NCBI RefSeq assembly: GCF_004010155.1
Contig: NZ_RRYH01000010.1
Coordinates: forward strand, 1 to 64,000
DNA length: 64,000 nt
Direction of reading: 5' to 3'
From: Solirhodobacter olei
GTDB lineage: Bacteria > Pseudomonadota > Alphaproteobacteria > Rhodobacterales > Rhodobacteraceae
The notes under the pieces are model-generated. The model had not been told where the DNA came from. It did no database searches and saw nothing but the letters and a program-made list of their open reading frames with translations. Shown one piece after another: positions 1 through 7,813 of this stretch. Made by a program: the position numbers and the translations under genes. The stretch's first letter is position 1; each line of letters starts with the position of its first letter.

Positions 1-356
1 CGCGCCAGCAGGATGTGCTCGCGCGTCTGCGGCATCGGGCCGTCGGCCGCCGAAACCACGAGGATCGCGCCGTCCATCTGCGCCGCACCCGTGATCATGT
101 TCTTCACGTAGTCGGCGTGGCCGGGGCAGTCGACGTGCGCGTAGTGGCGCGCCGGCGTCTCGTATTCCACGTGCGCGGTCGAGATCGTGATCCCACGGGC
201 GCGTTCTTCCGGCGCCGCGTCGATCATGTCATAGGCCTTGAACTCGCCGAAATACTTCGTGATCGCCGCCGTCAGCGTCGTCTTGCCGTGGTCAACGTGG
301 CCGATCGTGCCGACGTTCACATGCGGCTTGTTGCGTTCGAATTTTGCCTTCGCCAT
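1..356 (-). CDS. tuf: Elongation factor Tu, N-terminal part (runs off left edge)
   Basis: EF-Tu carries aminoacyl-tRNA to the ribosome as a GTPase. Only about the first 118 residues lie in the window. They contain the P-loop GHVDHGKT at residues 19-26, the switch I motif RGITI at 54-58 and the G3 motif DCPGH at 76-80. The ATG at 354-356 is preceded on its own strand by an AGGAG Shine-Dalgarno. It is the last visible gene of the rpsL-rpsG-fusA-tuf operon and is separated from fusA by an 84-nt structured spacer. The identity is certain; the C-terminal two-thirds are not seen. Confidence 0.97.
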   Translation of the reverse strand, partial: MAKAKFERNKPHVNVGTIGHVDHGKTTLTAAITKYFGEFKAYDMIDAAPEERARGITISTAHVEYETPARHYAHVDCPGHADYVKNMITGAAQMDGAILVVSAADGPMPQTREHILLA

Positions 357-375
357 CTTTCTTCTCCTATCGGGC

Positions 376-435
376 GGTGCGTGAGAACACGCACCCTACT
401 GGGTTGGGGGTAGGGTGCGCGCTCGCGCGCGCACC
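376..435 (-). repeat. Inverted pair of GTAGGGTGCG-type repeats in the fusA-tuf spacer
   Basis: The spacer holds two inverted copies of a GTAGGGTGCG...CGCACC unit. On the mRNA strand they give hairpin H1 (arms 427-435 and 414-422, GCGA tetraloop) and hairpin H3 (arms 388-395 and 376-383, TTCT loop). A third hairpin, H2, can form between 411-418 and 391-398. It uses the 3' arm of H1 and the 5' arm of H3, so it excludes both. The core resembles the five single repeats found elsewhere in this window. A role in processing or attenuating the fusA-tuf message is inference. Confidence 0.7.
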
Positions 436-440
436 GACCG

Positions 441-2564
441 TTATGCGTATTTCTTCTGGATCTCGTCCGAGATGTTCTGCGGAACCGCGTCGTAGTGGTC
501 GAACTGCATGGTGAAGACCGCGCGGCCCGACGACATCGAACGCAGGTTGTTGATGTAGCCGAACATGTTGGCGAGCGGCACCATCGCCGTGATGACGTTG
601 GCATTGCCACGGCTGTCCTGGCCCTGAACCATGCCGCGACGGCTGGTCAGGTCGCCGATGATGCCACCGGTGTATTCTTCCGGCGTCACCACTTCCACCT
701 TCATGATCGGCTCCAGCAGCTTCGCGCCGGCCTTCTTCAGGCCCTCGCGCATACCTGCACGGGAGGCGATCTCGAAGGCCAGGACCGACGAGTCGACGTC
801 GTGGAAGGCACCGTCGACCAGCGCCACCTTGAAGTCGATCACCGGGAAGCCCGCCAGCGGACCGGAGTCCATGACCGACTTGATCCCCTTCTCGACGCCG
901 GGGATGTATTCCTTCGGCACCGCGCCGCCGACGATCTTGGACTCGAAGGAATAGCCTTCGCCCGGTTCCGTCGGGGTGATGATCAGCTTGACGCGGGCGA
1001 ACTGGCCCGTGCCGCCGGTCTGCTTCTTGTGGGTGTAGTCGATCTCGGCTTCGCGCGAGATGGTCTCGCGATAGGCCACCTGCGGCGCACCGATGTTCGC
1101 CTCAACCTTGAACTCCCGCTTCATGCGGTCGACCAGGATGTCGAGGTGAAGTTCGCCCATGCCCTTCATGATCGTCTGGCCCGATTCGAAGTCGGTCTCG
1201 ACGCGGAAGGACGGGTCTTCGGCGGCCAGGCGGGCGAGCGCGAGGCCCATCTTCTCCTGGTCAGCCTTCGACTTCGGTTCCACCGCGATCTCGATGACCG
1301 GATCGGGGAAGGTCATGGTTTCCAGAACCACCGGCTTGGCGGGATCGCAGAGCGTGTCACCCGTGGTGGTTTCCTTCAGACCCGCCAGCGCGATGATGTC
1401 ACCCGCGAAGGCCTCTTCGATTTCCTCGCGGTTGATGGCGTGCATCATCATCATCCGGCCGACGCGCTCGCGCTTGCCCTTCGTGGAGTTCATCATCTGG
1501 TCGCCCTTCTTCAGGACGCCGGAATAGATCCGCGTGAAGGTGAGCGAGCCGACGAACGGGTCGTTCATGATCTTGAACGCGAGCGCCGAGAACGGCTGCG
1601 CGTCATCGGCAGACCGCTCGATGTTCCGGGTTTCCGTCTCGTCGCCCGGCAGGAAGCCCATGTAGGGCTTCACGTCCAGCGGCGACGGCAGGTAGTCGAT
1701 CACCGCGTTGAGCAGCGGCTGGACACCCTTGTTCTTGAACGCGGAGCCCGCGGTGACCGGAACGAAGGTCAGCGACAGCGTGCCCTTGCGGATCAGCCCG
1801 TGCAGCGTCTCCACGTCGGGCTCGGTGCCTTCCAGGTAGGCTTCCATCGCCTCGTCGTCCTGCTCCACGGCAAGCTCGACCAGGTTGTGGCGCCACTCGT
1901 CGGCCAGTTCCTTCAGCTCCGGACGGATCGCCTGACGGGTCCAGGAGGCGCCGAGGTCCTCGCCCTTCCAGGTCCACTCTTCCATCGTGACGAGGTCGAT
2001 CAGGCCTTCCAGCTTGTCCTCGGCGCCGATCGGCAGGGCGATCGGGCACGGGGTCGCGCCGGTACGGTCCTTGATCATCTTCACACAGTTGAAGAAGTCG
2101 GCGCCGATCTTGTCCATCTTGTTGACGAACACGATCCGCGGGACGTGGTAGCGGTCGGCCTGGCGCCAGACGGTCTCGGTCTGCGGCTCGACACCGGCGT
2201 TGGCGTCGAGAAGGCAGACGGCACCGTCGAGCACGGCGAGCGAACGCTCGACTTCGATGGTGAAGTCGACGTGGCCGGGGGTGTCGATGATGTTGAAGCG
2301 GTACTTGGTATCAGAGGTCCCCTCGGCGGTCGGATCTTCCTGGCGCTGCCAGAAGGTCGTCGTCGCGGCCGAGGTGATGGTGATCCCGCGTTCCTGCTCC
2401 TGCTCCATCCAGTCCATCGTGGCGGCGCCGTCATGGACTTCGCCGATCTTGTGGGACTTGCCGGTGTAGTAGAGGATCCGCTCCGTCGTCGTGGTCTTGC
2501 CCGCGTCGATGTGGGCCATGATCCCGAAGTTGCGGTATCGCTTAAGTTGGTAGTCGCGTGCCAT
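441..2564 (-). CDS. fusA: Elongation factor G
   Basis: This 707-residue translocation GTPase moves tRNA and mRNA through the ribosome. The G1 motif AHIDAGKT is at residues 17-24, the switch sequence RGITI near 60 and DTPGH near 93. The remaining domains are intact and the length is standard for EF-G. The start ATG at 2562-2564 lies 10 nt after the rpsG stop, as expected in the str operon. Nothing is truncated. There is no sign of the shorter, diverged EF-G2 paralogue. Confidence 0.98.
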   Translation of the reverse strand: MARDYQLKRYRNFGIMAHIDAGKTTTTERILYYTGKSHKIGEVHDGAATMDWMEQEQERGITITSAATTTFWQRQEDPTAEGTSDTKYRFNIIDTPGHVDFTIEVERSLAVLDGAVCLLDANAGVEPQTETVWRQADRYHVPRIVFVNKMDKIGADFFNCVKMIKDRTGATPCPIALPIGAEDKLEGLIDLVTMEEWTWKGEDLGASWTRQAIRPELKELADEWRHNLVELAVEQDDEAMEAYLEGTEPDVETLHGLIRKGTLSLTFVPVTAGSAFKNKGVQPLLNAVIDYLPSPLDVKPYMGFLPGDETETRNIERSADDAQPFSALAFKIMNDPFVGSLTFTRIYSGVLKKGDQMMNSTKGKRERVGRMMMMHAINREEIEEAFAGDIIALAGLKETTTGDTLCDPAKPVVLETMTFPDPVIEIAVEPKSKADQEKMGLALARLAAEDPSFRVETDFESGQTIMKGMGELHLDILVDRMKREFKVEANIGAPQVAYRETISREAEIDYTHKKQTGGTGQFARVKLIITPTEPGEGYSFESKIVGGAVPKEYIPGVEKGIKSVMDSGPLAGFPVIDFKVALVDGAFHDVDSSVLAFEIASRAGMREGLKKAGAKLLEPIMKVEVVTPEEYTGGIIGDLTSRRGMVQGQDSRGNANVITAMVPLANMFGYINNLRSMSSGRAVFTMQFDHYDAVPQNISDEIQKKYA

Positions 2565-2574
2565 CAGAATTGCC

Positions 2575-3045
2575 TCACCAGCGGTAGTGGCTGAACGCCT
2601 TGTTAGCGTCGGCCATCTTGTGGGTGTCTTCGCGCTTCTTCACCGCGGTGCCGCGGTTGTTCACCGCATCGGACAGCTCGGCAGCCAGACGCTCTTCCAT
2701 GGTGTTCTCGTTGCGCTTGCGGGCGGCGATGATCAGCCAGCGGATGGCCAGAGCCTCGCGGCGCTCGGGGCGCACTTCGACCGGCACCTGGTAGGTGGCG
2801 CCGCCGACCCGGCGGGAACGCACCTCGACCGAGGGCTTCACGTTGTCGAGGGCTTCGTGGAAGCACTCGATCGGCTCGCGCTTGAGACGGGTCTGAACCC
2901 GGTCCAGCGCGTCGTAGACGATCCGCTCGGCAGTCGACTTCTTGCCGTCGATCATCAGGTTGTTCATGAATTTCGTCAGAACCCGATCGCCGAACTTGGC
3001 ATCGGGCAGGACTTCGCGCTTCTCGGCGGCGTGACGACGGGACAT
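2575..3045 (-). CDS. rpsG: 30S ribosomal protein S7
   Basis: S7 (156 residues) nucleates assembly of the 30S head by binding the 3' domain of 16S rRNA. The sequence begins [15 protein letters not shown] and ends FSHYRW, and the length is normal. It sits between rpsL (11-nt gap) and fusA (10-nt gap) in the classical str operon. Translational feedback by S7 on the str mRNA is known in Escherichia coli. With an 11-nt gap here, the E. coli-type regulatory stem between rpsL and rpsG cannot exist in the same form. Confidence 0.98.
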   Translation of the reverse strand: MSRRHAAEKREVLPDAKFGDRVLTKFMNNLMIDGKKSTAERIVYDALDRVQTRLKREPIECFHEALDNVKPSVEVRSRRVGGATYQVPVEVRPERREALAIRWLIIAARKRNENTMEERLAAELSDAVNNRGTAVKKREDTHKMADANKAFSHYRW

Positions 3046-3056
3046 GCTCTATCTCC

Positions 3057-3428
3057 TCACTTCGGCCGCTTCGCGCCGTACTTCGAACGCCGCTGACGGC
3101 GATCCTTCACGCCCTGGGTATCCAGAACGCCGCGCAGAATGTGATAGCGCACGCCCGGAAGGTCCTTCACCCGGCCGCCGCGGATGAGCACGACGGAGTG
3201 CTCCTGCAGGTTGTGCTTTTCGCCGGGGATGTAGCTGATCACTTCGTAGCCGTTGGTCAGGCGGACCTTGGCCACCTTACGCATGGCCGAGTTCGGCTTC
3301 TTCGGCGTCGTGGTGTAGACACGGGTGCAGACGCCGCGCTTTTGCGGGCACTGCTCCAGGTGCTGCGACTTGGATTTCCGGACGTTCGGCTGCCGCGGCT
3401 TGCGGATCAGCTGCTGAATAGTTGGCAT
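3057..3428 (-). CDS. rpsL: 30S ribosomal protein S12
   Basis: S12 (123 residues) sits at the decoding centre and is the streptomycin target. The start is placed at [12 protein letters not shown], the universal beginning of S12, rather than at an in-frame start 27 nt upstream. PKKPNSA, which contains the lysine associated with streptomycin sensitivity, is present and unmutated. It is the first gene of the str operon. The long upstream gap holds the best promoter in the window. Confidence 0.98.
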   Translation of the reverse strand: MPTIQQLIRKPRQPNVRKSKSQHLEQCPQKRGVCTRVYTTTPKKPNSAMRKVAKVRLTNGYEVISYIPGEKHNLQEHSVVLIRGGRVKDLPGVRYHILRGVLDTQGVKDRRQRRSKYGAKRPK

Positions 3429-3650
3429 ACACTTTCCTCGTGTTAAGCCTGTCAATACTCACCCCCGGTCGGGGATGCCGCTTCTCGACATGCTCCGCGG
3501 CCTATCCGCAAAGCACCAAAACCGCATTCACCCCCTTCGCGAGGGCGACGCGGTGGAATTCCAGAGGATCGGGGCAAAGGCCCGGATCTTGACCACTTCC
3601 GTTCGTGACATGCAGGCAGGGAGGGTCCCCTCGCTGCCCGAAGTGCGCGC

Positions 3651-3679
3651 CGTATATGGGGAGTCGGGGGGGATGTCAA
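3651..3679 (-). promoter_or_regulatory. Sigma-70 promoter for the str operon
   Basis: On the minus strand a perfect -35 hexamer TTGACA (3674-3679) is followed after exactly 17 nt by TATACG (3651-3656). Transcription should begin near 3643-3645, leaving a leader of about 215 nt before rpsL. A second TTGACA on the same strand (3450-3455) is too close to the rpsL start to serve as a promoter. Confidence 0.75.
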
Positions 3680-3781
3680 CAGCCGGGGCGGGGGCGGGGC
3701 CTTTAGAGCAAGGGCGAAACCCCGCCGGCCATTCCCGACCCGAAACAGGGGGATACAACCCGGCCGAGGCTTCCGCCACCC

Positions 3782-3899
3782 CGGCCCGAAACAGCGGTGC
3801 GCAGCACCACCGGGCCAGCGGCCGTCCGCCCTCAAGGGCGGGCGCGCCTTGGGCCTCACCGCAAGACCCGTAGGGTGCGCATTCATTGCGCACCCTACG
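3782..3899 (+). repeat. Composite three-hairpin repeat, copy A
   Basis: Part 1 is an outer stem GGCCCG/CGGGCC enclosing an inner stem GGTGC/GCACC (3782-3815). Part 2 is a GCCCG...GGGCGGGC hairpin ending near 3843. Part 3 is a 31-bp element (3869-3899) with 13-bp perfect arms around a TTCAT loop. Copies B (20205) and C (21623) share the order and nearly the same spacing. Part 3 abuts the 3' end of the enoyl-CoA hydratase gene and could act as its terminator or RNA-stabilising hairpin. Confidence 0.8.
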
Positions 3900-3902
3900 G
3901 CC

Positions 3903-4517
3903 TCAGATCATCCGCTTGATCGCCGCCACATGCTCCGCCTTGGCGCCGAGCGCATCGGCCGCCAGCGCCTCCACCTCGGCGTCCAGCGCCGCCTTCGGCA
4001 CCAGCCGGTCGACGAGGCCCCAGCCCAGGGCCTCTTCCATCGTCACCCGCGCGCCAGCCATCAGGATCAGCTTCGCCCGCGCCGGCCCTATCAGCGCCGC
4101 CAGCCGCCCGGGGTCCGAGGGCTGCGGCAGGAACCCCAGCTTCATCACCGGGTAGAAGATCTTCCCGCTCTCCGCCGCTGCCACCCGCAGGTCGGCCGCA
4201 AGCACCATCCCCAGCGCGCCCCCGGCGACAGAGCCGTTAAGCGCCGCCACCGTCAGCCCCGGAAACCCCGCCACGGCGGCCGAGAGCCGTTCCCAGATGG
4301 GATCGGTGGCAAGCCCCGCCCGCGCCTCGTCCAGATCCGCCCCGGCGGAAAAGACGCTGTCGGTCCCGGTCAGCACCAGCACCCGGGCCCCGGCGGCGCG
4401 GGCGGCAGCGACGCCCTCCTCCAGCGCCACCAGCATGGCGCGGGTCAGCGAATTGGCCTTCTCCGGACGCATGATCCGGAGCCGCCAGATGCCATCCCGC
4501 GCCTCGGTGACGATCAT
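3903..4517 (-). CDS. Enoyl-CoA hydratase/isomerase family protein
   Basis: This 204-residue protein belongs to the crotonase superfamily, whose members bind acyl-CoA thioesters and stabilise an enolate in an oxyanion hole. The oxyanion signatures are FSAGADLDEA (near 56-65) and NGSVAGGALGM (near 94-104). It is shorter than typical 255-residue enoyl-CoA hydratases and lacks most of the C-terminal helical region. The usual catalytic glutamates cannot be placed with confidence, so the exact reaction is unknown. Its ATG overlaps the stop of the upstream SDR gene (ATGA, 4514-4517), implying translational coupling. Confidence 0.8.
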   Translation of the reverse strand: MIVTEARDGIWRLRIMRPEKANSLTRAMLVALEEGVAAARAAGARVLVLTGTDSVFSAGADLDEARAGLATDPIWERLSAAVAGFPGLTVAALNGSVAGGALGMVLAADLRVAAAESGKIFYPVMKLGFLPQPSDPGRLAALIGPARAKLILMAGARVTMEEALGWGLVDRLVPKAALDAEVEALAADALGAKAEHVAAIKRMI

Positions 4518-5263
4518 GCCGGCAGGCCCAGCCGGGCGCGAATCGCAGCGTCGCGCAGCTGGATCTCCTGGCCGCGGAAGGCATCGGCATCGGCGGTAAA
4601 CATCCAGACCAGCGCCTTCGCCGGCCAGTCGGCGGGAACATGCGCATTCGGGTCAAGGCGGCTGACCGGGTTGATCCCGCTGGCCTTGATCTTCACCTGC
4701 ATCTCGGTCGCCACCGTTCCCGGCGAAAGCCCCATGACGCGGACGCCGGCAGGCCCGGCCTCGACATGGGCCACGCGGGTCAGCATCGCCGCACCCGCCT
4801 TGGCGGCGCAATAGGCGCTCCACCCCTCCAGCGGGTTGTGCGCGGCGCCCGAGCTGACGGTGATGATCGTGCCGGAATGCCGCGCCATCATCCCCGGCAG
4901 CACCGCGCGCATGCCGTTGAAGACGCCCTTCAGGTTCACGTCGATATTGCGGCCCCAGGCCTCGGCATCGGTCTCTGCAATATGGCCGATCGGGTCGATC
5001 ATGCCGGCGTTGTTGATCAGCACGTCGACCGGGCCGAAGGCCGCCTCGACCGCCTCCAGCGCGGCGGCGACCGCCGCAGGGTCGGCCACGTCGCAGGCCA
5101 CCGCGTGGCCGCCCGTCTCCTCGGCCAGCGCCGCGATCGCGTCCGCGTCGCGCGCCAGAAGCCCGACCTTCGCGCCCTCTGCCGCGAACTCCCGCGCCGC
5201 CGCCGCGCCGATCCCCCGGCTCGCCCCGGTGATCACAACGACCTTGCCTGCCAGTTCCGCCAT
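4514..5263 (-). CDS. SDR family NAD(P)-dependent oxidoreductase
   Basis: A 249-residue classical short-chain dehydrogenase. The start is MAELAGKVVVITG at 5263, because the frame upstream has no domain sequence. The cofactor motif TGASRGIG is near residues 12-19, NNAG near 83-86 and the catalytic YxxxK (YCAAK) near 150-154. It is coupled to the downstream crotonase-fold gene, so the pair may act on the same acyl or keto substrate. The substrate cannot be predicted from sequence. Confidence 0.88.
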   Translation of the reverse strand: MAELAGKVVVITGASRGIGAAAAREFAAEGAKVGLLARDADAIAALAEETGGHAVACDVADPAAVAAALEAVEAAFGPVDVLINNAGMIDPIGHIAETDAEAWGRNIDVNLKGVFNGMRAVLPGMMARHSGTIITVSSGAAHNPLEGWSAYCAAKAGAAMLTRVAHVEAGPAGVRVMGLSPGTVATEMQVKIKASGINPVSRLDPNAHVPADWPAKALVWMFTADADAFRGQEIQLRDAAIRARLGLPA

Positions 5264-5393
5264 AACACCCTCCGTCCTGCTGCTTTCGGGGCCTGTTAGC
5301 CCGTCCCGCGGGCCGAGGGAATCCCTTGACCGGCGCCCCGCCCCGCAAGATGCTGAGGAGAGATCCCTTAATGTATATCCGGAGAGGTTTATT

Positions 5394-6899
5394 ATGAAGT
5401 CTTTGCGCCTGCTCGGCGCGGCCACGGTTGCGGCCGCCCTCCTGTCCGGCAGCGCCGCAGCCGCGCTGACGGCAGATGCCGTATGGTCCGCGCTGCAATC
5501 CCGCATCGAAGCCCAGGGCAGCAAGATCGCCGTCGGATCGAGGTCGAGCGCCGGCGGCACGTTGCAGCTGAAGGACGTGACGCTCACCACGGCCCATGGG
5601 CCGACCACCAGCACGGTCTCGCTGCCCGAGCTCGACCTCGCCGAGGGCGCGGACGGCAAGGTCACCGTCACCGCTGCGCCCGGCGCGACGGTGGCGATTC
5701 ATGCCGCGCCCGAGCCTGGCAAGAAGGGCCAGGACCGCTCCGCCGACGTCACGCTGAAGCTGAGCCAATCCGGGCTGAAGACCGTGGTCTCCGGCACCAC
5801 GGACGACCTGACGCTGCAGAGCAGCGCCGCCAGCGTCGGCCTCGCCATCGGCTCGATCGTCGCAGACGGCAAGCCGGTCGACGCCAAGGGCGGGATCACC
5901 TTCACCGGGATGGAGAGCACGGCGCATATCACCGGCACGGACCCGGCGATCACCGATGCAAGCGGCTCGGTACAGTCGTTCAAGCTCGCGCTCGACGTCG
6001 CAAACCCCGAGAAAAAGGGATCCGCCCATGTCGAGGCGGAGGTCGCAGACCTCAAGGGCACCAGCCATGCCGTGCTCCCGAAGGGCGTCGACATCCAGGC
6101 CGACATGGCCAAGGCGCTGGCGGCGGGCTACAGCCTGTCGAGCGCGCTGACCCACGGGCCCGCCAGCCTCAAGGTCGCCTATGTCTCGCCCAAGGGGCCC
6201 GGCACGATCACCGGAAGCACCGGCACCGGCACGCTCACCGTCGACATGAGCAAGGACCACCTGCGCTACGGCGCGCAGGACAATGACAGCGAGCTGACCC
6301 TGCAGGTGCCCGACCTCCCCCTGCCGGAGGTCAAGATTAGCCAGAAGTCGGGAGAGTTCCAGCTGACCGTGCCGATTGCGAAATCCGACACCCCGCAGGA
6401 CTTCAGCCTGCTGACCCGGATCATCGGCCTCAGCGTGAACAAGGAGGTCTGGGGCCTCTTCGATCCGACCGGCGCACTGCCCCACACCCCCGCGACCCTG
6501 ATCGTCGACCTCGCCGGCCAGGGCAAGCTGGGGATGGACCTGCTCGACCCGAAGCTGGCAGAGCATCCGCCGATGGATCCGGGCCAGTTGCAGTCGCTGA
6601 AGCTGAACCAGCTTCAGCTGACCGCGCTCGGAGCAGAGTTGACCGGCAAGGGCGCCGTCACCTTCGACAACTCCGGCCCGGCGCCGCGCCCCGTGGGCGA
6701 TGTCGAGCTGAAGCTCACCGGCGGCAACGCGCTGATGGAGAAGCTGACGCAGATGGGCCTCCTGCCCGAGAACCAGGCGGCAGGGGTGCGGATGATGCTC
6801 GGCATGTTCACCGAGCCCGCCGGCGACGACGTGCTGAAGACCAAGATCGAGTTCAAGCAGGACGGCGCCATCCTCGCCAACGGCCAGCGCATCCAGTAG
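5394..6899 (+). CDS. DUF2125-type exported protein
   Basis: This 501-residue protein starts MKSLRLLGAATVAAALLSG and has a signal peptide ending near residue 23 (AAA-A). The rest is repetitive beta-strand-rich sequence with many short Gly/Thr/Lys segments. The overall look and the ending (GAILANGQRIQ) match Rhodobacterales DUF2125 proteins. Function is unknown; a periplasmic or outer-membrane location is inferred. The start has a GGAGAGG ribosome-binding site at 5381-5387. It is transcribed alone, and a strong hairpin follows the stop. Confidence 0.8.
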   Translation: MKSLRLLGAATVAAALLSGSAAAALTADAVWSALQSRIEAQGSKIAVGSRSSAGGTLQLKDVTLTTAHGPTTSTVSLPELDLAEGADGKVTVTAAPGATVAIHAAPEPGKKGQDRSADVTLKLSQSGLKTVVSGTTDDLTLQSSAASVGLAIGSIVADGKPVDAKGGITFTGMESTAHITGTDPAITDASGSVQSFKLALDVANPEKKGSAHVEAEVADLKGTSHAVLPKGVDIQADMAKALAAGYSLSSALTHGPASLKVAYVSPKGPGTITGSTGTGTLTVDMSKDHLRYGAQDNDSELTLQVPDLPLPEVKISQKSGEFQLTVPIAKSDTPQDFSLLTRIIGLSVNKEVWGLFDPTGALPHTPATLIVDLAGQGKLGMDLLDPKLAEHPPMDPGQLQSLKLNQLQLTALGAELTGKGAVTFDNSGPAPRPVGDVELKLTGGNALMEKLTQMGLLPENQAAGVRMMLGMFTEPAGDDVLKTKIEFKQDGAILANGQRIQ

Positions 6900-6924
6900 C
6901 GGGTTTGGGCGCAAGGAACAAAAG

Positions 6925-6950
6925 GGCCGCCCCGGGCAACCGGGGCGGCC
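6925..6950. terminator. Hairpin between converging DUF2125 and GNAT genes
   Basis: A perfect 11-bp GC stem (6925-6935 and 6940-6950) closed by a GCAA tetraloop, followed by TTCG on the plus strand and CCC/TTTTG on the other side. It lies between two convergent stops and probably terminates both. Confidence 0.75.
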
Positions 6951-6971
6951 TTCGCCATCTCAGGCCGCATC

Positions 6972-7475
6972 TCAGGCCGCAGCCCCGCCCGTCAGCGCCA
7001 TGCGGAACAGTCCGCCGTCGCGCGCCACCGGCTCGAAACCGCAGGCCCGGTAGACGGTTTGGGCATGCCAGTTCCCGCTCGCCGTGCCGACGGTAAGGAA
7101 GCTGCACCCCGCCGCCCCCGCCCGCGCCGCCGCCGCCCGGATCAGCCGCCGGCCAAGACCCTTTCCGCGCGCCACCGGCGCCACGTAGAGGTGATGCAGG
7201 TCCATCCCCCGCAGCCCGAACTGCAGCTGCGCCCGCGGACAGAGCGCGGCATAGCCCAGTAGCCCGGTCTCCCCCTCCGCCACCAGCACCTGGAGCCAGG
7301 GCGCGGGCCCCAGCACGTCGCGTGCCAGCGCCGCGACATCCGCCCGCGCCGTGTCGCCGTGATGCGCGGCAAGCGCCGCCACCATTGCCGCCAGTGCCGG
7401 CAGGTCCCCCGCCGCCACCGCGCGGATCCGCACGCCAGCCCCCGCGTCGTCTTCAGTTTCGATATCGCCTTCCAT
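6972..7475 (-). CDS. GNAT family N-acetyltransferase
   Basis: A 167-residue acetyl-CoA-dependent acyltransferase. The acetyl-CoA loop is APVARGKGLGRRLI (the R/QxxGxG/A motif, near residues 104-117). It is followed by a conserved NWHAQTVYRACGFEPV segment typical of motif B. The start at 7475 (MEGDIETED) is preferred because it has GGAGAGG about 10 nt upstream. A start at 7532 would lie inside an intrinsic terminator. The substrate is unknown. Upstream lies a candidate leader-peptide attenuator. Confidence 0.83.
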   Translation of the reverse strand: MEGDIETEDDAGAGVRIRAVAAGDLPALAAMVAALAAHHGDTARADVAALARDVLGPAPWLQVLVAEGETGLLGYAALCPRAQLQFGLRGMDLHHLYVAPVARGKGLGRRLIRAAAARAGAAGCSFLTVGTASGNWHAQTVYRACGFEPVARDGGLFRMALTGGAAA

Positions 7476-7510
7476 CTTCCTCTCCATCCTCGGGTTCTGC
7501 CCGCCATGGT

Positions 7511-7539
7511 TCGGAAGAAAAGGCCGCCCCATGGCGGCC
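7511..7539 (-). terminator. Intrinsic terminator upstream of the GNAT gene
   Basis: On the minus strand GGCCGCC-ATGG-GGCGGCC is followed directly by TTTTCTT, a textbook rho-independent terminator. It lies 36 nt before the GNAT start and 29 nt after a small ORF, so it sits in the 5' leader rather than at the end of a gene. CCGCC in its 5' arm (7533-7537) can instead pair with GGCGG (7563-7567). Confidence 0.75.
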
Positions 7540-7568
7540 TTCGATCACATGCGAAAAGACCACCGCCG

Positions 7569-7619
7569 CTATCTGCGACGGCCGTAAAAGAGCCCGGTGG
7601 TCTGCTGCATCGTGGTCAT
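7569..7619 (-). CDS. Putative 16-residue leader peptide
   Basis: The ORF reads MTTMQQTTGLFYGRRR and then TAG. It is preceded by AAGGAT 7 nt upstream, which could be either a ribosome-binding site or the -10 hexamer of a promoter whose start point would be at or next to the ATG. Codons 6-9 form one arm of a hairpin (7595-7602 with 7558-7565), and the stop lies just before the other arm. No single amino acid is strongly repeated except three arginines at the end. I do not recognise it; it may instead be part of a small RNA. Confidence 0.45.
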   Translation of the reverse strand: MTTMQQTTGLFYGRRR

Positions 7620-7626
7620 GGCGGCG

Positions 7627-7662
7627 ATCCTTCGGGCAATCGGGCGCGCTGTCAAGCGCGCC
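7627..7662 (-). promoter_or_regulatory. Promoter and overlapping palindrome for the small leader ORF
   Basis: On the minus strand TTGACA (7650-7655) is followed after 17 nt by AAGGAT (7627-7632). A perfect 8-4-8 palindrome (GGCGCGCT 7643-7650, AGCGCGCC 7655-7662) overlaps the -35 hexamer and could be an operator. The start point should be near 7620, essentially at the ATG of the 16-codon ORF. Confidence 0.5.
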
Positions 7663-7813
7663 GCGCCCTCGCTCCCCTGCCCTCCTCGCCCTCGAAAGCG
7701 CCCGCGGGCGGGTCAGCGCCCCATCCACCCCTCGCGCAGGATTGCCCCATCGGTGCTTGCAGTCCGGGCCCGGCCCCACTAGGTCCGAATGGTCCGAACC
7801 GAAAGGCCTGGCC

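Larger units (their letters stand above)
3429..3902. other. Intergenic region between rpsL and the enoyl-CoA hydratase gene
   Basis: This 474-bp gap has no convincing gene. From the rpsL side it holds about 215 nt of predicted untranslated leader, the str promoter (3651-3679), a degenerate partial repeat around 3737-3764, and a full composite repeat (3782-3899) that ends 3 nt from the stop of the neighbouring gene. Reading frames crossing it are short and have no ribosome-binding site or recognisable sequence. Confidence 0.7.
7476..7813. other. Divergent region between the GNAT gene and pmbA
   Basis: These 338 bp hold, on the minus strand, a promoter (7627-7655), a 16-codon ORF (7569-7619), a hairpin and an intrinsic terminator (7511-7539) ahead of the GNAT gene. 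On the plus strand there is a weak promoter (TTGCAG 7757-7762, 17 nt, TAGGTC 7780-7785) and a 9-bp-spaced direct repeat GGTCCGAA (7782-7789 and 7791-7798) ahead of pmbA. The strand signals are described separately. Confidence 0.6.

Noticed and set aside
495-2594. Long open frame antisense to fusA (about 700 codons)
   Set aside because: High G+C codon bias on the minus strand creates an open antisense frame. The sequence has no recognisable domain, low-complexity Arg/His/Gly-rich composition, and fusA is certain on the other strand.
3450-3455. TTGACA on the minus strand near rpsL
   Set aside because: A matching -10 would fall at or past the rpsL start codon. The TTGACA-17-TATACG promoter at 3651-3679 is better.
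5228-5237. GTGATCACA inside the SDR gene as another copy of the sucC operator
   Set aside because: It is a single copy inside a coding sequence, with no partner at 21 bp.
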